Shown here: positions 1 through 6,780 of the stretch, in pieces
Layout of the letters: every line of letters starts with the position of its first letter
Numbering within the stretch: the first letter of the stretch is position 1
From: Planctomycetota bacterium
Lineage (GTDB): Bacteria > Planctomycetota > Phycisphaerae > WQYP01
Assembly (NCBI GenBank): GCA_021816165.1
Contig: JAKAYZ010000003.1
Span: 1-13,164 of the forward strand
Reading direction: 5' to 3'
DNA: 13,164 nt
Made by a program: the position numbers and the translations under genes
Notes under the pieces: model-generated
Seen by the model: only the letters and a program-made list of their open reading frames with translations
What the model was told of the DNA's origin: nothing
Databases searched by the model: none

Positions 1-27
1 TCCGGATCAACGGATCACGAATCCCGG

Positions 28-1341
28 TCAACCGCCTTTTTTGTGCTTGAACGGCTGGGGAATAAATGGATTGGTCGCCATGCTGCCGCGGTTGGCCTGC
101 TTTTCACCCACCACCACGCGCATGCCTGGCTTGATTTCCGGAGAGGAAATCTCCGTGTCATAATTATTCGCCAGACCGACGCTCACGTTGATCGGCCGCA
201 CATAATGCCCGTCCATCACCCAGATGGTGCCGACGGCCGCCCCGGTCCTGGCCGCGGTTCCGCCCGCCGCCTGCGAACGGCCCGCGCCGGCCTGCGGCGC
301 CGGGGCTATTTCCGATGACCGCGGCACCCAGCGCAGCGCCGCATTGGGCGCCATCATCACATGGTTGGCATGCGCCACAAGAAAATCGGCCTGCGCCGTC
401 AGGTAAGGCAGCAACATGCCGCCGGGATTATTGGTGTCCACCACCACGGTATACGTCACGACATTCTGCACCATGGTGGCGTTGAGCCGTATCTGCGACA
501 CCACGCCGTGAAACACGCGGCCGGGAAATGCATCCACGGTGAATGTCGCCGGGTCGCCGGTTTTAATGCGGCCGATGTCCGCCTCATTCACGGATGTCCA
601 GACCTGTATTTTTTCCAGGTTTTTGGCGATCAAAAACAGGCTCGGCGTGCTGAAGCTGGAAGCCACGGTCTGTCCGATATCCACCCGCCGGTCAATGACC
701 ACCCCTTTTACCGGTGATGTAATGGTGCAGTAACCCAGCGTGATCCGGGCGTTGGTAAGCGCGGCCTGCGCGGCGTCCACGGCCTTTTGCGCCTGAACCA
801 CTGATGCGGCGCCCAGTGCGACATTGGCCTTGGCCTGATCATATGTTGATTTGTACGAATCATATTGCGTGACCGCCAGCGCCTCACCGGATGATCCGAT
901 CCGCCGGGCGCGCCGCCAGTCCGCGGCGGCATCCACATACGCCGCCTGGTACTGCTTCAATCTTGCCCCGGCCACTTCCACATTGGCCTGCGCCTGCGCC
1001 AGGGAAGCCTCCGCCACCGAAACCTGTGCGGCATAATTGGCCGGGTCAATCTTCGCCAATATTGTTCCCTTGTTCACCGGCGAATCATAGTCCACCGTGC
1101 GGCCCCGGGCATCCTTGCCGAATGAAATAATCGTCCCGTTCACCTGTGCGCCGACATCCACCACGTCCCGCGGCTCCAGGGTGCCCGTGGCGCTGACCGT
1201 GGCCGCCAGATTTCCCTTGGTTATCGGCGCGGTTTGAAATGCCACCACGGCCGGTCCGGAACCGCTGAATTGCCGCCACAGCCAGTAGCCGGCGCCGGCG
1301 ACGCACGCCAGAATCAAGACAATTTTTATCGCACTTTTCAT
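28..1341 (-). CDS. MacA/HlyD-type periplasmic adaptor subunit of an efflux pump
   Basis: Membrane-fusion adaptor that would link an inner-membrane ABC (MacB-like) or RND pump to an outer-membrane channel. From the chosen start it has 437 residues. It opens with a signal-anchor (about residues 3-24, hydrophobic IKIVLILACVAGAGYWLW). A lipoyl/barrel-sandwich half follows (TGTLEPRDVVDVGAQVNG), then an Ala/Gln-rich coiled-coil hairpin (about 103-197), the second lipoyl half (ITSPVKGVVIDRRVDIGQTV), and a beta-barrel segment (VWTSVNEADIGRIKTGD onwards). An Ala/Gly-rich low-complexity stretch at about 351-372 interrupts the C-terminal part. The frame is open to 1371, but the ATG at 1341 is preferred because GGAGAA lies 8 nt upstream and the signal anchor then begins at once. 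It sits 51 bp downstream of a marR gene, presumably in the same operon. No transporter gene is visible; the 27 bases left in the window hold no recognisable start, so the pump partner is expected outside. Family is secure; substrate unknown. Confidence 0.9.
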   Translation of the reverse strand: MKSAIKIVLILACVAGAGYWLWRQFSGSGPAVVAFQTAPITKGNLAATVSATGTLEPRDVVDVGAQVNGTIISFGKDARGRTVDYDSPVNKGTILAKIDPANYAAQVSVAEASLAQAQANVEVAGARLKQYQAAYVDAAADWRRARRIGSSGEALAVTQYDSYKSTYDQAKANVALGAASVVQAQKAVDAAQAALTNARITLGYCTITSPVKGVVIDRRVDIGQTVASSFSTPSLFLIAKNLEKIQVWTSVNEADIGRIKTGDPATFTVDAFPGRVFHGVVSQIRLNATMVQNVVTYTVVVDTNNPGGMLLPYLTAQADFLVAHANHVMMAPNAALRWVPRSSEIAPAPQAGAGRSQAAGGTAARTGAAVGTIWVMDGHYVRPINVSVGLANNYDTEISSPEIKPGMRVVVGEKQANRGSMATNPFIPQPFKHKKGG

Positions 1342-1392
1342 CGGAGTTCTCCAGGTTGCCGCCGAAACCATTCCGCCGGCCTTCCGTTGATT

Positions 1393-2001
1393 TCATTCAC
1401 GCCCGCTTTTGTAGGATTTTTTCCCGCCGGACACCGCCGCCTTGGGCGAATCTGCCGGCGGTGATGATGCCCCGGAAACGCGGAAGACCGGCCGCAGCGT
1501 TTCCGCCGCACACAGCAGGAAACCGCGTTCCGCGGCGGTCAATGATGCAAACAGATTTGCGAAATGCTTTTCCGCCTCATTCTTCACCACGTTCATTACC
1601 CGCTCGCCTGCCGCGGTCAGGGAGAGCATGTTTTTTCGCCGGTCGGCCTGATCCGGTGTGCGGGCTATATAGCCCCGGCTTTCCAGTTCGTCGGCAATTT
1701 TGGATGCGGCCGGCAGGGCCAAACCCATGTTGATCGCCACCTGTGACAGCGTGGGATTTTTTTCCACATGCACCTCCATGAGCACCCGGAACGGCCCCAT
1801 GCGCAGATCGCCGACTTCCAGCGTCCGTAGACGGCTGCGCAACGATCCCATCATGATTGGAATCAGGGCGAGGTAAGCCTGCGCCAGAAGTTGTGGCGAT
1901 GTCTCCGTAATCGCGGTCGGCGGGGCGGCGGTATCGGTAGGGGGATCCCATGGGGATCGCAAATCTTGTTTCTTTTGGAAACCATCAGGTTTTGCCTGCA
2001 T
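1393..2001 (-). CDS. MarR-family winged-helix transcriptional regulator
   Basis: A 202-residue DNA-binding repressor of the MarR family, which typically acts as a dimer and releases DNA on binding small hydrophobic or phenolic ligands. A disordered, Pro/Thr-rich N-terminus (about 1-35) precedes helix 1. The winged helix-turn-helix runs from about 60 to 135: LSQVAINMGLALPAASKIAD contains the helix-turn-helix, and the wing carries the family-typical Asp-Arg-Arg (TPDQADRRKNMLSLT) followed by TAAGERV. The C-terminal 30 residues are Ser/Lys-rich and poorly conserved-looking. The ATG at 2001 has AGGA 8 nt upstream. The gene precedes the adaptor gene by 51 bp on the same strand, so it probably controls that efflux unit and itself. 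The inverted repeat at 2077-2093 is the obvious candidate operator. The ligand cannot be predicted. Confidence 0.9.
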   Translation of the reverse strand: MQAKPDGFQKKQDLRSPWDPPTDTAAPPTAITETSPQLLAQAYLALIPIMMGSLRSRLRTLEVGDLRMGPFRVLMEVHVEKNPTLSQVAINMGLALPAASKIADELESRGYIARTPDQADRRKNMLSLTAAGERVMNVVKNEAEKHFANLFASLTAAERGFLLCAAETLRPVFRVSGASSPPADSPKAAVSGGKKSYKSGRE

Positions 2002-2073
2002 GTGCCTGATCCTGTTGGCTACCCCGGAATCCGCCGGATGTCCGGCGGTCTTAAAACGCTCATAAGCCCATAT

Positions 2074-2102
2074 AAAATAGTGATTTACACTATCTATATG
2101 AA
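2074..2102 (-). promoter_or_regulatory. Candidate promoter of the marR-adaptor operon
   Basis: Reading on the minus strand, TTCATA (2097-2102) and TATTTT (2074-2079) are separated by exactly 17 bp, each matching the sigma-70 consensus at 4 of 6 positions. This would start transcription near 2067, giving a leader of roughly 65 nt before the marR ATG. The match is modest, but the position, spacing and overlap with a dyad make it the best candidate in the 225-bp gap. Confidence 0.45.
2077..2093. promoter_or_regulatory. Inverted repeat, candidate MarR operator
   Basis: ATAGTG (2077-2082) and CACTAT (2088-2093) are perfect inverted arms around ATTTA. MarR-family operators are commonly AT-rich dyads of about 16-20 bp that overlap their own promoter. 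This 17-bp dyad covers the spacer and part of the -10 of the candidate marR promoter, so a bound dimer would block RNA polymerase. Operator function is inferred from position and symmetry. Confidence 0.55.
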
Positions 2103-2118
2103 CGTAATCCGTTCTGGC

Positions 2119-2140
2119 TTGCAGCGTCTTACCGCTGCAA
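2119..2140. repeat. Perfect 8-bp inverted repeat / hairpin upstream of marR
   Basis: TTGCAGCG (2119-2126) and CGCTGCAA (2133-2140) pair perfectly around a 6-nt loop (TCTTAC). It lies between the end of the GH57 gene (2227) and the candidate marR promoter. Neither strand has a U-rich tract after it, so it is not a textbook intrinsic terminator. It could be a terminator-like 3' end for the GH57 transcript or a second protein-binding dyad. Confidence 0.5.
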
Positions 2141-2226
2141 ACTCCACGGACCTAAACGCGTGAATCTAAAAATGGTTGCAAAAACGAAGTATTTATTTTT
2201 GACTTGCCCGGCGCCGTCCGGCTTGT

Positions 2227-3372
2227 TTACCGCGCCCGGGCGGCAAGGTTATCCAGCACGCTCATATAATTCATATATGCATCGTATGGAGATTCATAAC
2301 TGCTGAACGACGGAACATATGCCTCATTGAAGCGCCGCACATTCATGTAAAAAAAATGGTCGCTGGTGGTCAGGCGCCGCCAATCCGCCAAAAGCCGGGC
2401 ATCGTCGCGCAGTTTTACCACTTCCTCCAGGCGGTAAAGCTCCTGAAGCGCGTTGGCCTGCATCGCATTGCCCAGCCACGGGGATAAATCCCGCTGGGAT
2501 TCCGTCCAACATATGTTGCGTGGCACATTCAGATCCGCCACCGCCGGCAGGGTGGCCGTGCATTCGGCCGGTGTCCGGAATTCGTCACCCAGCGCCAGTA
2601 CCTGCTCCGGCAGCGCCGCGAGAAATTCAAAAATCCCGGATTCCGCCGGATGCCGCTCCCCAAAAGTTTCATAATCCATCCCCAGCAGCACCAGTGATCC
2701 CTGGCCATTGATGCCGTTCAGCCAGCGGGCATACGTATCGGCCATCAACGGCCACTGGCACCACGATCGGCAGGAAAAACGCATCGCAATGTCATCGCTT
2801 AAATGATAGTGCCGCAGCATCAACCGTATCGACTCGCGGTGCACCTGATATACCAGCCCCGGATTGCGCGACCCCAGCACCGCCTCCCAGCCTTCGGTAA
2901 TCACCGTGTCCAGTTTCAGCGTGCCCAGCAGGCGGCCCACCTCGTTGGAATAGATCAAATTGGGGTCCTGCCTGAACAATCGTTGCACGGCATGCCGGTG
3001 CAGCCGAATCTGTTGATGAAATTCGTCCGGCGAATACAGAAATGCGAGACTGTGGTAGTAAGTCTCGCATAAAAATTCCACGCAACCCGTGGCCGCCAGC
3101 TGCCGGAACGATTCCAATACCTCCGGCGCATAAAGCTCAAATTGTTCCAGCGCCGTACCGCTGATGCCCACGCAGAACCGGAATGAATCCCCAAAACGCC
3201 GGCACAATTCCAGCAATACCTTGTTCGTGGGCAGATAACACTTCGCGGCGATCTTCCGCATGTGGTCGCGGTTGGCGTTGCGGTCAAAATAATCCGACCC
3301 GGTGTCAAACACGCCGTATCGCCGCAGCCGGTCCGGCTGGTGAATCTGAAAATAAAAGCTGACCGCAACCAT
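2227..3372 (-). CDS. Glycoside hydrolase family 57 protein (alpha-amylase / glucanotransferase type)
   Basis: A 381-residue GH57 catalytic-domain protein. This family hydrolyses, transfers or branches alpha-glucans by a retaining mechanism in a (beta/alpha)7 barrel. The visible family regions are: region 1 HQP at residues 11-13; a region-2-like FLCETYYHSL at about 100-109; region 3 ITEGWEAVL, with Glu160 the likely nucleophile; region 4 GMDYETFGERH, with Asp233 the likely acid/base; and region 5 TTSDHFFYM at about 345-353. It lacks the long C-terminal domains of amylopullulanases and branching enzymes and so resembles the short intracellular (MJA1-like) group; exact specificity is not predictable. 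There is no signal peptide, so it is probably cytoplasmic and may serve glycogen turnover. ATG at 3372 has AGGTGG 8 nt upstream. It stands alone, with its own promoter. Confidence 0.85.
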   Translation of the reverse strand: MVAVSFYFQIHQPDRLRRYGVFDTGSDYFDRNANRDHMRKIAAKCYLPTNKVLLELCRRFGDSFRFCVGISGTALEQFELYAPEVLESFRQLAATGCVEFLCETYYHSLAFLYSPDEFHQQIRLHRHAVQRLFRQDPNLIYSNEVGRLLGTLKLDTVITEGWEAVLGSRNPGLVYQVHRESIRLMLRHYHLSDDIAMRFSCRSWCQWPLMADTYARWLNGINGQGSLVLLGMDYETFGERHPAESGIFEFLAALPEQVLALGDEFRTPAECTATLPAVADLNVPRNICWTESQRDLSPWLGNAMQANALQELYRLEEVVKLRDDARLLADWRRLTTSDHFFYMNVRRFNEAYVPSFSSYESPYDAYMNYMSVLDNLAARAR

Positions 3373-3436
3373 TCTTCAACCCACCTGTATCCGGGTTCCA
3401 AAGCCAAAGCTCCCCTGTCCGGGAAGTTAAGGCGTG

Positions 3437-3445
3437 ATTATACCA
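3437..3445 (-). promoter_or_regulatory. Extended -10 promoter of the GH57 gene
   Basis: On the minus strand the sequence reads TGGTATAAT: a perfect TATAAT (3437-3442) preceded by the TGn element (3443-3445). No good -35 lies at the usual distance (CGGTGC at 17 bp), which suits an extended -10 promoter. It predicts a start near 3430 and a leader of about 58 nt before the GH57 ATG. Confidence 0.6.
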
Positions 3446-3523
3446 CACTCTGCGGCGTCGCACCGGCGTTTATATCAATCAAGATAATACTGTTTACTGT
3501 TCGTGACCGCGGCTCAGGCGCAT

Positions 3524-4204
3524 TTAACTGTCCAGCCATTTGCCCAGCGCTCCGGCCAGCAGGCCGCCCGCCGCCGGGGCCACCCAGAACAGCCAAAGCT
3601 GCGGCAGATAGCCGTGCCCGGCAAATATCGCCGTTCCAGTGCTGCGCGCCGGATTCACGGATGTGTTGTCCACGGGAATCATGACCAGGTGAATCAGGGT
3701 CAGGCACAGGCCGATGGCCAGGCCGGCGAAACCGGCCGGCGCCCGCTTCGCCGTGGCGCCCATGATCACCAGCACAAAGAAAAATGTGCAGACAATTTCA
3801 CCCGCCAAGGCCGAAAGCATTGAATAGTGCCCCGGACTCAATGCGCCATAACCGTTGGAGGCAAACCCGCCCACGACAAACCCCGGCCTGCCGCTGGCGA
3901 TGGAATAAAGCGCGCCGGCGGCGGCGATCGCCCCGATCACCTGCGCCACAATATAGGGCACCACGTCCGATGACTTTGTGCGGCCGCCCACCCACAGGCC
4001 CAGCGTTACCGCCGGGTTGAAATGCCCGCCGGAGATGTATCCCAGTGCGTAAATGCCGGTGAGCACCGTCAAGCCGAACGCCAGCGCCACGCCCGCAAAC
4101 CCGATTCCCAAATGGGGAAATGCCGCCGCCAGCAGCGCGCTGCCGCAGCCGCCGAACACCAGCCAGAAAGTCCCTAAAAACTCCGCCGCAAGTTTCTTTG
4201 TCAT
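3524..4204 (-). CDS. aqpZ: Aquaporin Z-type water channel (MIP family)
   Basis: A 226-residue inner-membrane channel for rapid water movement, with six membrane helices. Both NPA half-helices are present: HFNPAVT (Asn63) and SVNPARS (Asn184). The aromatic/arginine selectivity filter matches water-specific AqpZ: Phe43 (LAFGLTV), His172 (LTLIHL), Thr181 and Arg187 correspond to E. coli Phe43, His174, Thr183 and Arg189. The narrow His/Phe filter argues against a glycerol facilitator. The frame is open to 4357, but the ATG at 4204 is preferred: GGAGAT lies 7 nt upstream and the protein then begins [13 protein letters not shown], as in the family. It is monocistronic by layout, about 150 bp before the GH57 gene. 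TTGACG at 4256-4261 (minus) could be a -35 but lacks a convincing -10. A second minus-strand promoter candidate lies far upstream at 4677-4705. Confidence 0.95.
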   Translation of the reverse strand: MTKKLAAEFLGTFWLVFGGCGSALLAAAFPHLGIGFAGVALAFGLTVLTGIYALGYISGGHFNPAVTLGLWVGGRTKSSDVVPYIVAQVIGAIAAAGALYSIASGRPGFVVGGFASNGYGALSPGHYSMLSALAGEIVCTFFFVLVIMGATAKRAPAGFAGLAIGLCLTLIHLVMIPVDNTSVNPARSTGTAIFAGHGYLPQLWLFWVAPAAGGLLAGALGKWLDS

Positions 4205-4280
4205 GGTGCATATCTCCAATTCTTGTCTGTTTATCTCAATCGCCGCGGGCCGATTCGTCAAGTGGTGCAAACTGCTTGAC

Positions 4281-4305
4281 CGGCCCGGAAGGGCCGTTGT
4301 TTTAT
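4281..4305 (+). terminator. Intrinsic-terminator-like hairpin with T-rich tail
   Basis: CGGCCC (4281-4286) and GGGCCG (4291-4296) form a perfect 6-bp GC stem with a GGAA tetraloop, followed directly by TTGTTTTAT. The shape fits a Rho-independent terminator reading rightward, yet no rightward gene lies upstream. It sits 77 bp before the aqpZ start, in the opposite direction. It may stop antisense transcription, or it may act as a leader hairpin of aqpZ. Confidence 0.4.
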
Positions 4306-4436
4306 GCGGTTCCCGCGCCGTTTCGCCAAACAGCCTCAGCCAACCCGCCCGCCGCAAACAGGGCGGTGCATCACCCCCGGGCGGTTAACCGGGTAATGCA
4401 TACCTTCGCCGATGGCGGTAAACCGGCCCTGTACAA

Positions 4437-4461
4437 GCCGGGGATTATTCATTTTCCCGGC
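4437..4461. repeat. Hairpin in the aqpZ upstream region
   Basis: GCCGGG (4437-4442) and CCCGGC (4456-4461) are perfect inverted arms; a G-T wobble and one A-T pair extend the stem to 8 positions around a 9-nt AT-rich loop. There is no U-tract on either side, so its role is open. Confidence 0.4.
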
Positions 4462-4528
4462 AAACGCATGCCTTTCCCGCCCTATGATGCCGGTGCGTTC
4501 TGGTGGTTAAAAAAACCTGCACAATGTT

Positions 4529-4558
4529 ACACCCCGGCCAAGCACACCCCGGCCAAGC
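4529..4558. repeat. Tandem 15-bp direct repeat, two copies
   Basis: ACACCCCGGCCAAGC occurs twice in perfect head-to-tail order (4529-4543 and 4544-4558) and is followed by the first two bases of a third copy. It lies in noncoding DNA between aqpZ and the ABC operon. It may be a slippage duplication or a pair of direct protein-binding sites. Confidence 0.75.
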
Positions 4559-4676
4559 ACATTATGGACATAACTGATAAACCGTTATACCTATGGCCGC
4601 CGTGAAAATTTGGCACGCGTGCTCCGGCCGCAATTGGTCTGCTCATCCCCTTGCCGCGGCGCCGCACGCACACAAC

Positions 4677-4705
4677 AGTATTCATTTTCCGGGCCGTTCT
4701 GTCAA
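4677..4705 (-). promoter_or_regulatory. Candidate leftward promoter (toward aqpZ)
   Basis: On the minus strand a perfect TTGACA (4700-4705) is followed after exactly 17 bp by AATACT (4677-4682), a 4/6 match to the -10 consensus. It would start transcription near 4670. The next gene leftward is aqpZ, so this would give either an unusually long structured leader of about 465 nt or an independent small RNA. Confidence 0.45.
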
Positions 4706-4715
4706 ACTTTTCCCA

Positions 4716-4744
4716 TTGACAATTCGTACTGCTACCGGTAACAC
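4716..4744 (+). promoter_or_regulatory. Candidate rightward promoter of the ABC operon
   Basis: A perfect TTGACA (4716-4721) is followed 17 bp later by TAACAC (4739-4744), which matches the -10 consensus at only 3 of 6 positions. It would start near 4751, about 190 nt before the ABC ATPase gene. The -10 is weak, so this may need an activator or be only half of the TGTCAA-N10-TTGACA dyad at 4700-4721. TATAAC at 4871 is an alternative -10. Confidence 0.3.
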
Positions 4745-4943
4745 AATGTACCCTGCCCGGCGGGGTGGGCGGCACTGCGGAATGGGCGGATTTCCTTGGT
4801 GATCCAGGCGGTATTCCCGGCGCAAAGCGGCATTTTTCGCTGTTGTGATGCAGCGATACTTAAAACCCGGTATAACCGCCGTCCTGCGATCGTTGTATCA
4901 CGCCGTTGCCGCTGGAAAAGCGGGATAATTCCAGGAGTTTACA

Positions 4944-5909
4944 GTGGCTGAGCAGTTTGACATTATCGCGGAGAACCTTACCAAGTCGTATGGTAAATTC
5001 ACCGCGGTGGATAACATCTCCTTCGCCGTCCCCAGGGGCAGTGTGGTCGGCTTCCTCGGGCCGAACGGCGCCGGCAAAACCACTACCATTCGCATGCTCA
5101 CCTGTTTCATGCCGCCCACCAGCGGCACCGGCCGCGTGGCCGGCCATGATGTGTTTCGTGAATCGATGGCCGTCCGCCAAAAAATCGGCTACCTGCCGGA
5201 AAATACGCCTTTGTACCTGGAAATGCGCGTCGCCGAATACCTCAAATACCGCGGCATGCTTCGCGGAATGCCCCGCGGCGAACTCGCCAAGCGCATCGGT
5301 CACGTGGCCGAAATGTGCTGGCTCGCCGACCGTTTACGCTGGCCCATCGGCAAACTTTCCAAGGGGTACCGCCAGCGGCTCGGCATTGCCGATGCGCTTC
5401 TGCACAACCCGCCGGTGCTGGTGCTCGATGAACCGACGGTCGGCCTGGATCCCTCGCAGATCCGTGAAACACGCAAATTAATCGCCAATCTGGCCGGGCG
5501 CCACACCGTGCTGTTGTCCACCCACATCCTTTCGGAGGTGGAATTGATCTGTCAGCGCGTGGTGATCATCGGACGCGGAAAAATTCTCGCCCAGGGAACG
5601 CCCGAGGAATTGAAATCCGGCTCCAGAACCGGTGACAAGGCCCGGCTGCTGGTGGATGTGCGCGGCCCCGCAGACCAGGTTAAAAGCGCGCTTGGCGCCC
5701 TCACCGGCGTGGAGAACGTAACGGTGCTCCACGACGGCCCGGTTTGCAGCATGCAGCTTACCGGCCGGCTGGACGGAACCCTCCGCGAACAGGTCGCCGC
5801 CACCGTGCTCCAGCGGGGCTGGGCGCTGCGTGAAATGCGCAGCGGCGGCATGAGCCTGGAAGAATTCTTTGTACAGATTATTGATCCCGGCGCCGCTCCG
5901 GCGGCGTAA
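4944..5909 (+). CDS. ABC transporter ATP-binding protein, GldA-like
   Basis: A 321-residue cytoplasmic ATPase that would drive the permease encoded next to it. Motifs in order: Walker A GPNGAGKT (39-46); a Q-loop region GYLPENTPLY with Glu86 where many ABC proteins have Gln, as I recall for GldA proteins; signature LSKGYRQR (138-145), a common variant of LSGGQ; Walker B VLVLDEP (158-164) with Glu163 catalytic; D-loop VGLDP; and H-loop His194 (LSTHILSEVE). About 100 residues follow the ATPase core and end in GMSLEEFFVQI, typical of the GldA/drug-export subfamily. The start is GTG at 4944 with AGGAGT 5-6 nt upstream; MAEQF is the N-terminus after initiation. It is the first gene of a four-gene rightward operon, 88 bp before the permease gene. 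The substrate is unknown. Confidence 0.93.
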   Translation: MAEQFDIIAENLTKSYGKFTAVDNISFAVPRGSVVGFLGPNGAGKTTTIRMLTCFMPPTSGTGRVAGHDVFRESMAVRQKIGYLPENTPLYLEMRVAEYLKYRGMLRGMPRGELAKRIGHVAEMCWLADRLRWPIGKLSKGYRQRLGIADALLHNPPVLVLDEPTVGLDPSQIRETRKLIANLAGRHTVLLSTHILSEVELICQRVVIIGRGKILAQGTPEELKSGSRTGDKARLLVDVRGPADQVKSALGALTGVENVTVLHDGPVCSMQLTGRLDGTLREQVAATVLQRGWALREMRSGGMSLEEFFVQIIDPGAAPAA

Positions 5910-5997
5910 CGCCGCTTCGCTTGGCATGTTCCGGCGGTCCGGGCCCTGCATCCGGCGACTATGCCGATGCTTCCCCTTTCATTACGGAGAACTGGTG

Positions 5998-6744
5998 ATG
6001 TCTCAATTATTAACCATAGCCAGGCGCGAACTGGGCGCTCTGTTTTATTCCCCCGTGGGCTATATTGTCCTGACGCTGTATCTGTTGTTCGTCGGCCTGC
6101 TGTTCTCCCTCATGGTCATGCGCCCCGGCCGGATTGCCGACCCCGGTCCGATGTTTTTGTGGAACCACCTGATCCTCATCTTTCTGGTCCCATTCATGAC
6201 CATGGCCATATTTTCCGAGGAATACCGCTCCGGCCGGATTGAAACGCTGCGCACCAGCCCCGTCAGTGAAGCCGCCATCGTGCTGGGAAAATTTCTGGGC
6301 GCCATGGGTTTTTACGTCGGGGTCATCGGTTCCAGCGTGGTGTTTGTGATTCTGCTGTCGTTTTTCGGCCGCCCGGATTACATGCCCGTCCTCACCAGTT
6401 ATCTGGGCCTCCTGCTCATGGGCGGCTTAATGGTCTCCATCGGGCTTTTCTTTTCCGCCTGCACACAGCATCAGGTTCTCGCCGCCATGAGCTCCTGCGT
6501 TGTGCTGGTCACGCTCGGAATCCTTTTTCAATTCATTCCCGCCTTTCTTTCCCCTTTTATCCGCCATTCCTCTTCCTGGCTGCTGTCTGTAAAACATGCC
6601 ATGAGCTACCTGGCCATTGAGCCGCATATGGCCGGCTTTTCCCGCGGCATTATAGATTCGCAAAACATTGTCTTTTTTCTTTCCGGAACGCTGCTGTTTC
6701 TGTTTTTAACCTATGTGGTGCTCGAAACACGCAAATGGCGGTAA
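5998..6744 (+). CDS. ABC-2 type transporter permease, GldF-like
   Basis: A 248-residue polytopic inner-membrane protein with about six hydrophobic segments (near 16-40, 55-75, 100-122, 130-152, 155-180 and 225-245). The stretch FSEEYRSGRIETLRTSPVSE followed by IVLGKFLGA (about 72-102) is the hallmark of GldF/NosY-like ABC-2 permeases and probably contacts the ATPase. The open frame begins at 5869, overlapping the end of the ATPase gene, but ATG at 5998 is preferred: GGAGA lies 7 nt upstream and the protein then begins MSQLLTIARRELGALFYSP, as expected for the family. A GTG immediately before (5995) is a possible alternative. It partners the upstream ATPase and precedes the GldG-like gene by 36 bp. 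Confidence 0.92.
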   Translation: MSQLLTIARRELGALFYSPVGYIVLTLYLLFVGLLFSLMVMRPGRIADPGPMFLWNHLILIFLVPFMTMAIFSEEYRSGRIETLRTSPVSEAAIVLGKFLGAMGFYVGVIGSSVVFVILLSFFGRPDYMPVLTSYLGLLLMGGLMVSIGLFFSACTQHQVLAAMSSCVVLVTLGILFQFIPAFLSPFIRHSSSWLLSVKHAMSYLAIEPHMAGFSRGIIDSQNIVFFLSGTLLFLFLTYVVLETRKWR

Positions 6745-6780
6745 TCAGGCCGCGACCGGAAATACTGGAGTTGGAAACAC

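Larger units (their letters stand above)
4205..4943. other. Divergent intergenic region, about 740 bp, no convincing gene
   Basis: This is the gap between the leftward aqpZ and the rightward ABC operon. Open frames here (for example 4120-4605 plus and 4527-4775 minus) show no family resemblance and have repeat-laden, Pro/Arg-rich translations. What it does hold: a GC hairpin plus T-rich tail (4281-4305), a 10-bp palindrome CGGTTAACCG (4382-4391), a hairpin (4437-4461), a tandem 15-bp repeat (4529-4558), back-to-back TTGACA hexamers (4700-4721), a TACCGGTA palindrome (4733-4740), and a small dyad TCGCTG/CAGCGA (4836-4855) before the ABC gene. TATAAC at 4871-4876 is another possible -10 for the rightward operon. 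It is unusually long compared with the other gaps in this window. Confidence 0.6.

Noticed and set aside
4205..4357. N-terminal extension of AqpZ to the upstream ATG at 4357
   Set aside because: The extra 51 residues are charged and unlike MIP proteins, while ATG 4204 has a good ribosome site and the family-typical N-terminus.
4529..4558. CRISPR-like repeat
   Set aside because: Only two adjacent 15-bp copies with no spacer between them and no cas genes in the window.
4120..4605. A 161-codon rightward open frame at the aqpZ upstream region
   Set aside because: It overlaps the aqpZ start antisense, runs through the 15-bp tandem repeat and has a Pro/Ala-rich, non-family translation.
4527..4775. 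An 82-codon leftward open frame between aqpZ and the ABC operon
   Set aside because: The candidate leftward promoter lies inside it rather than upstream, its end runs through the tandem repeat (LAGVCLAGV), and no family or ribosome site is visible.
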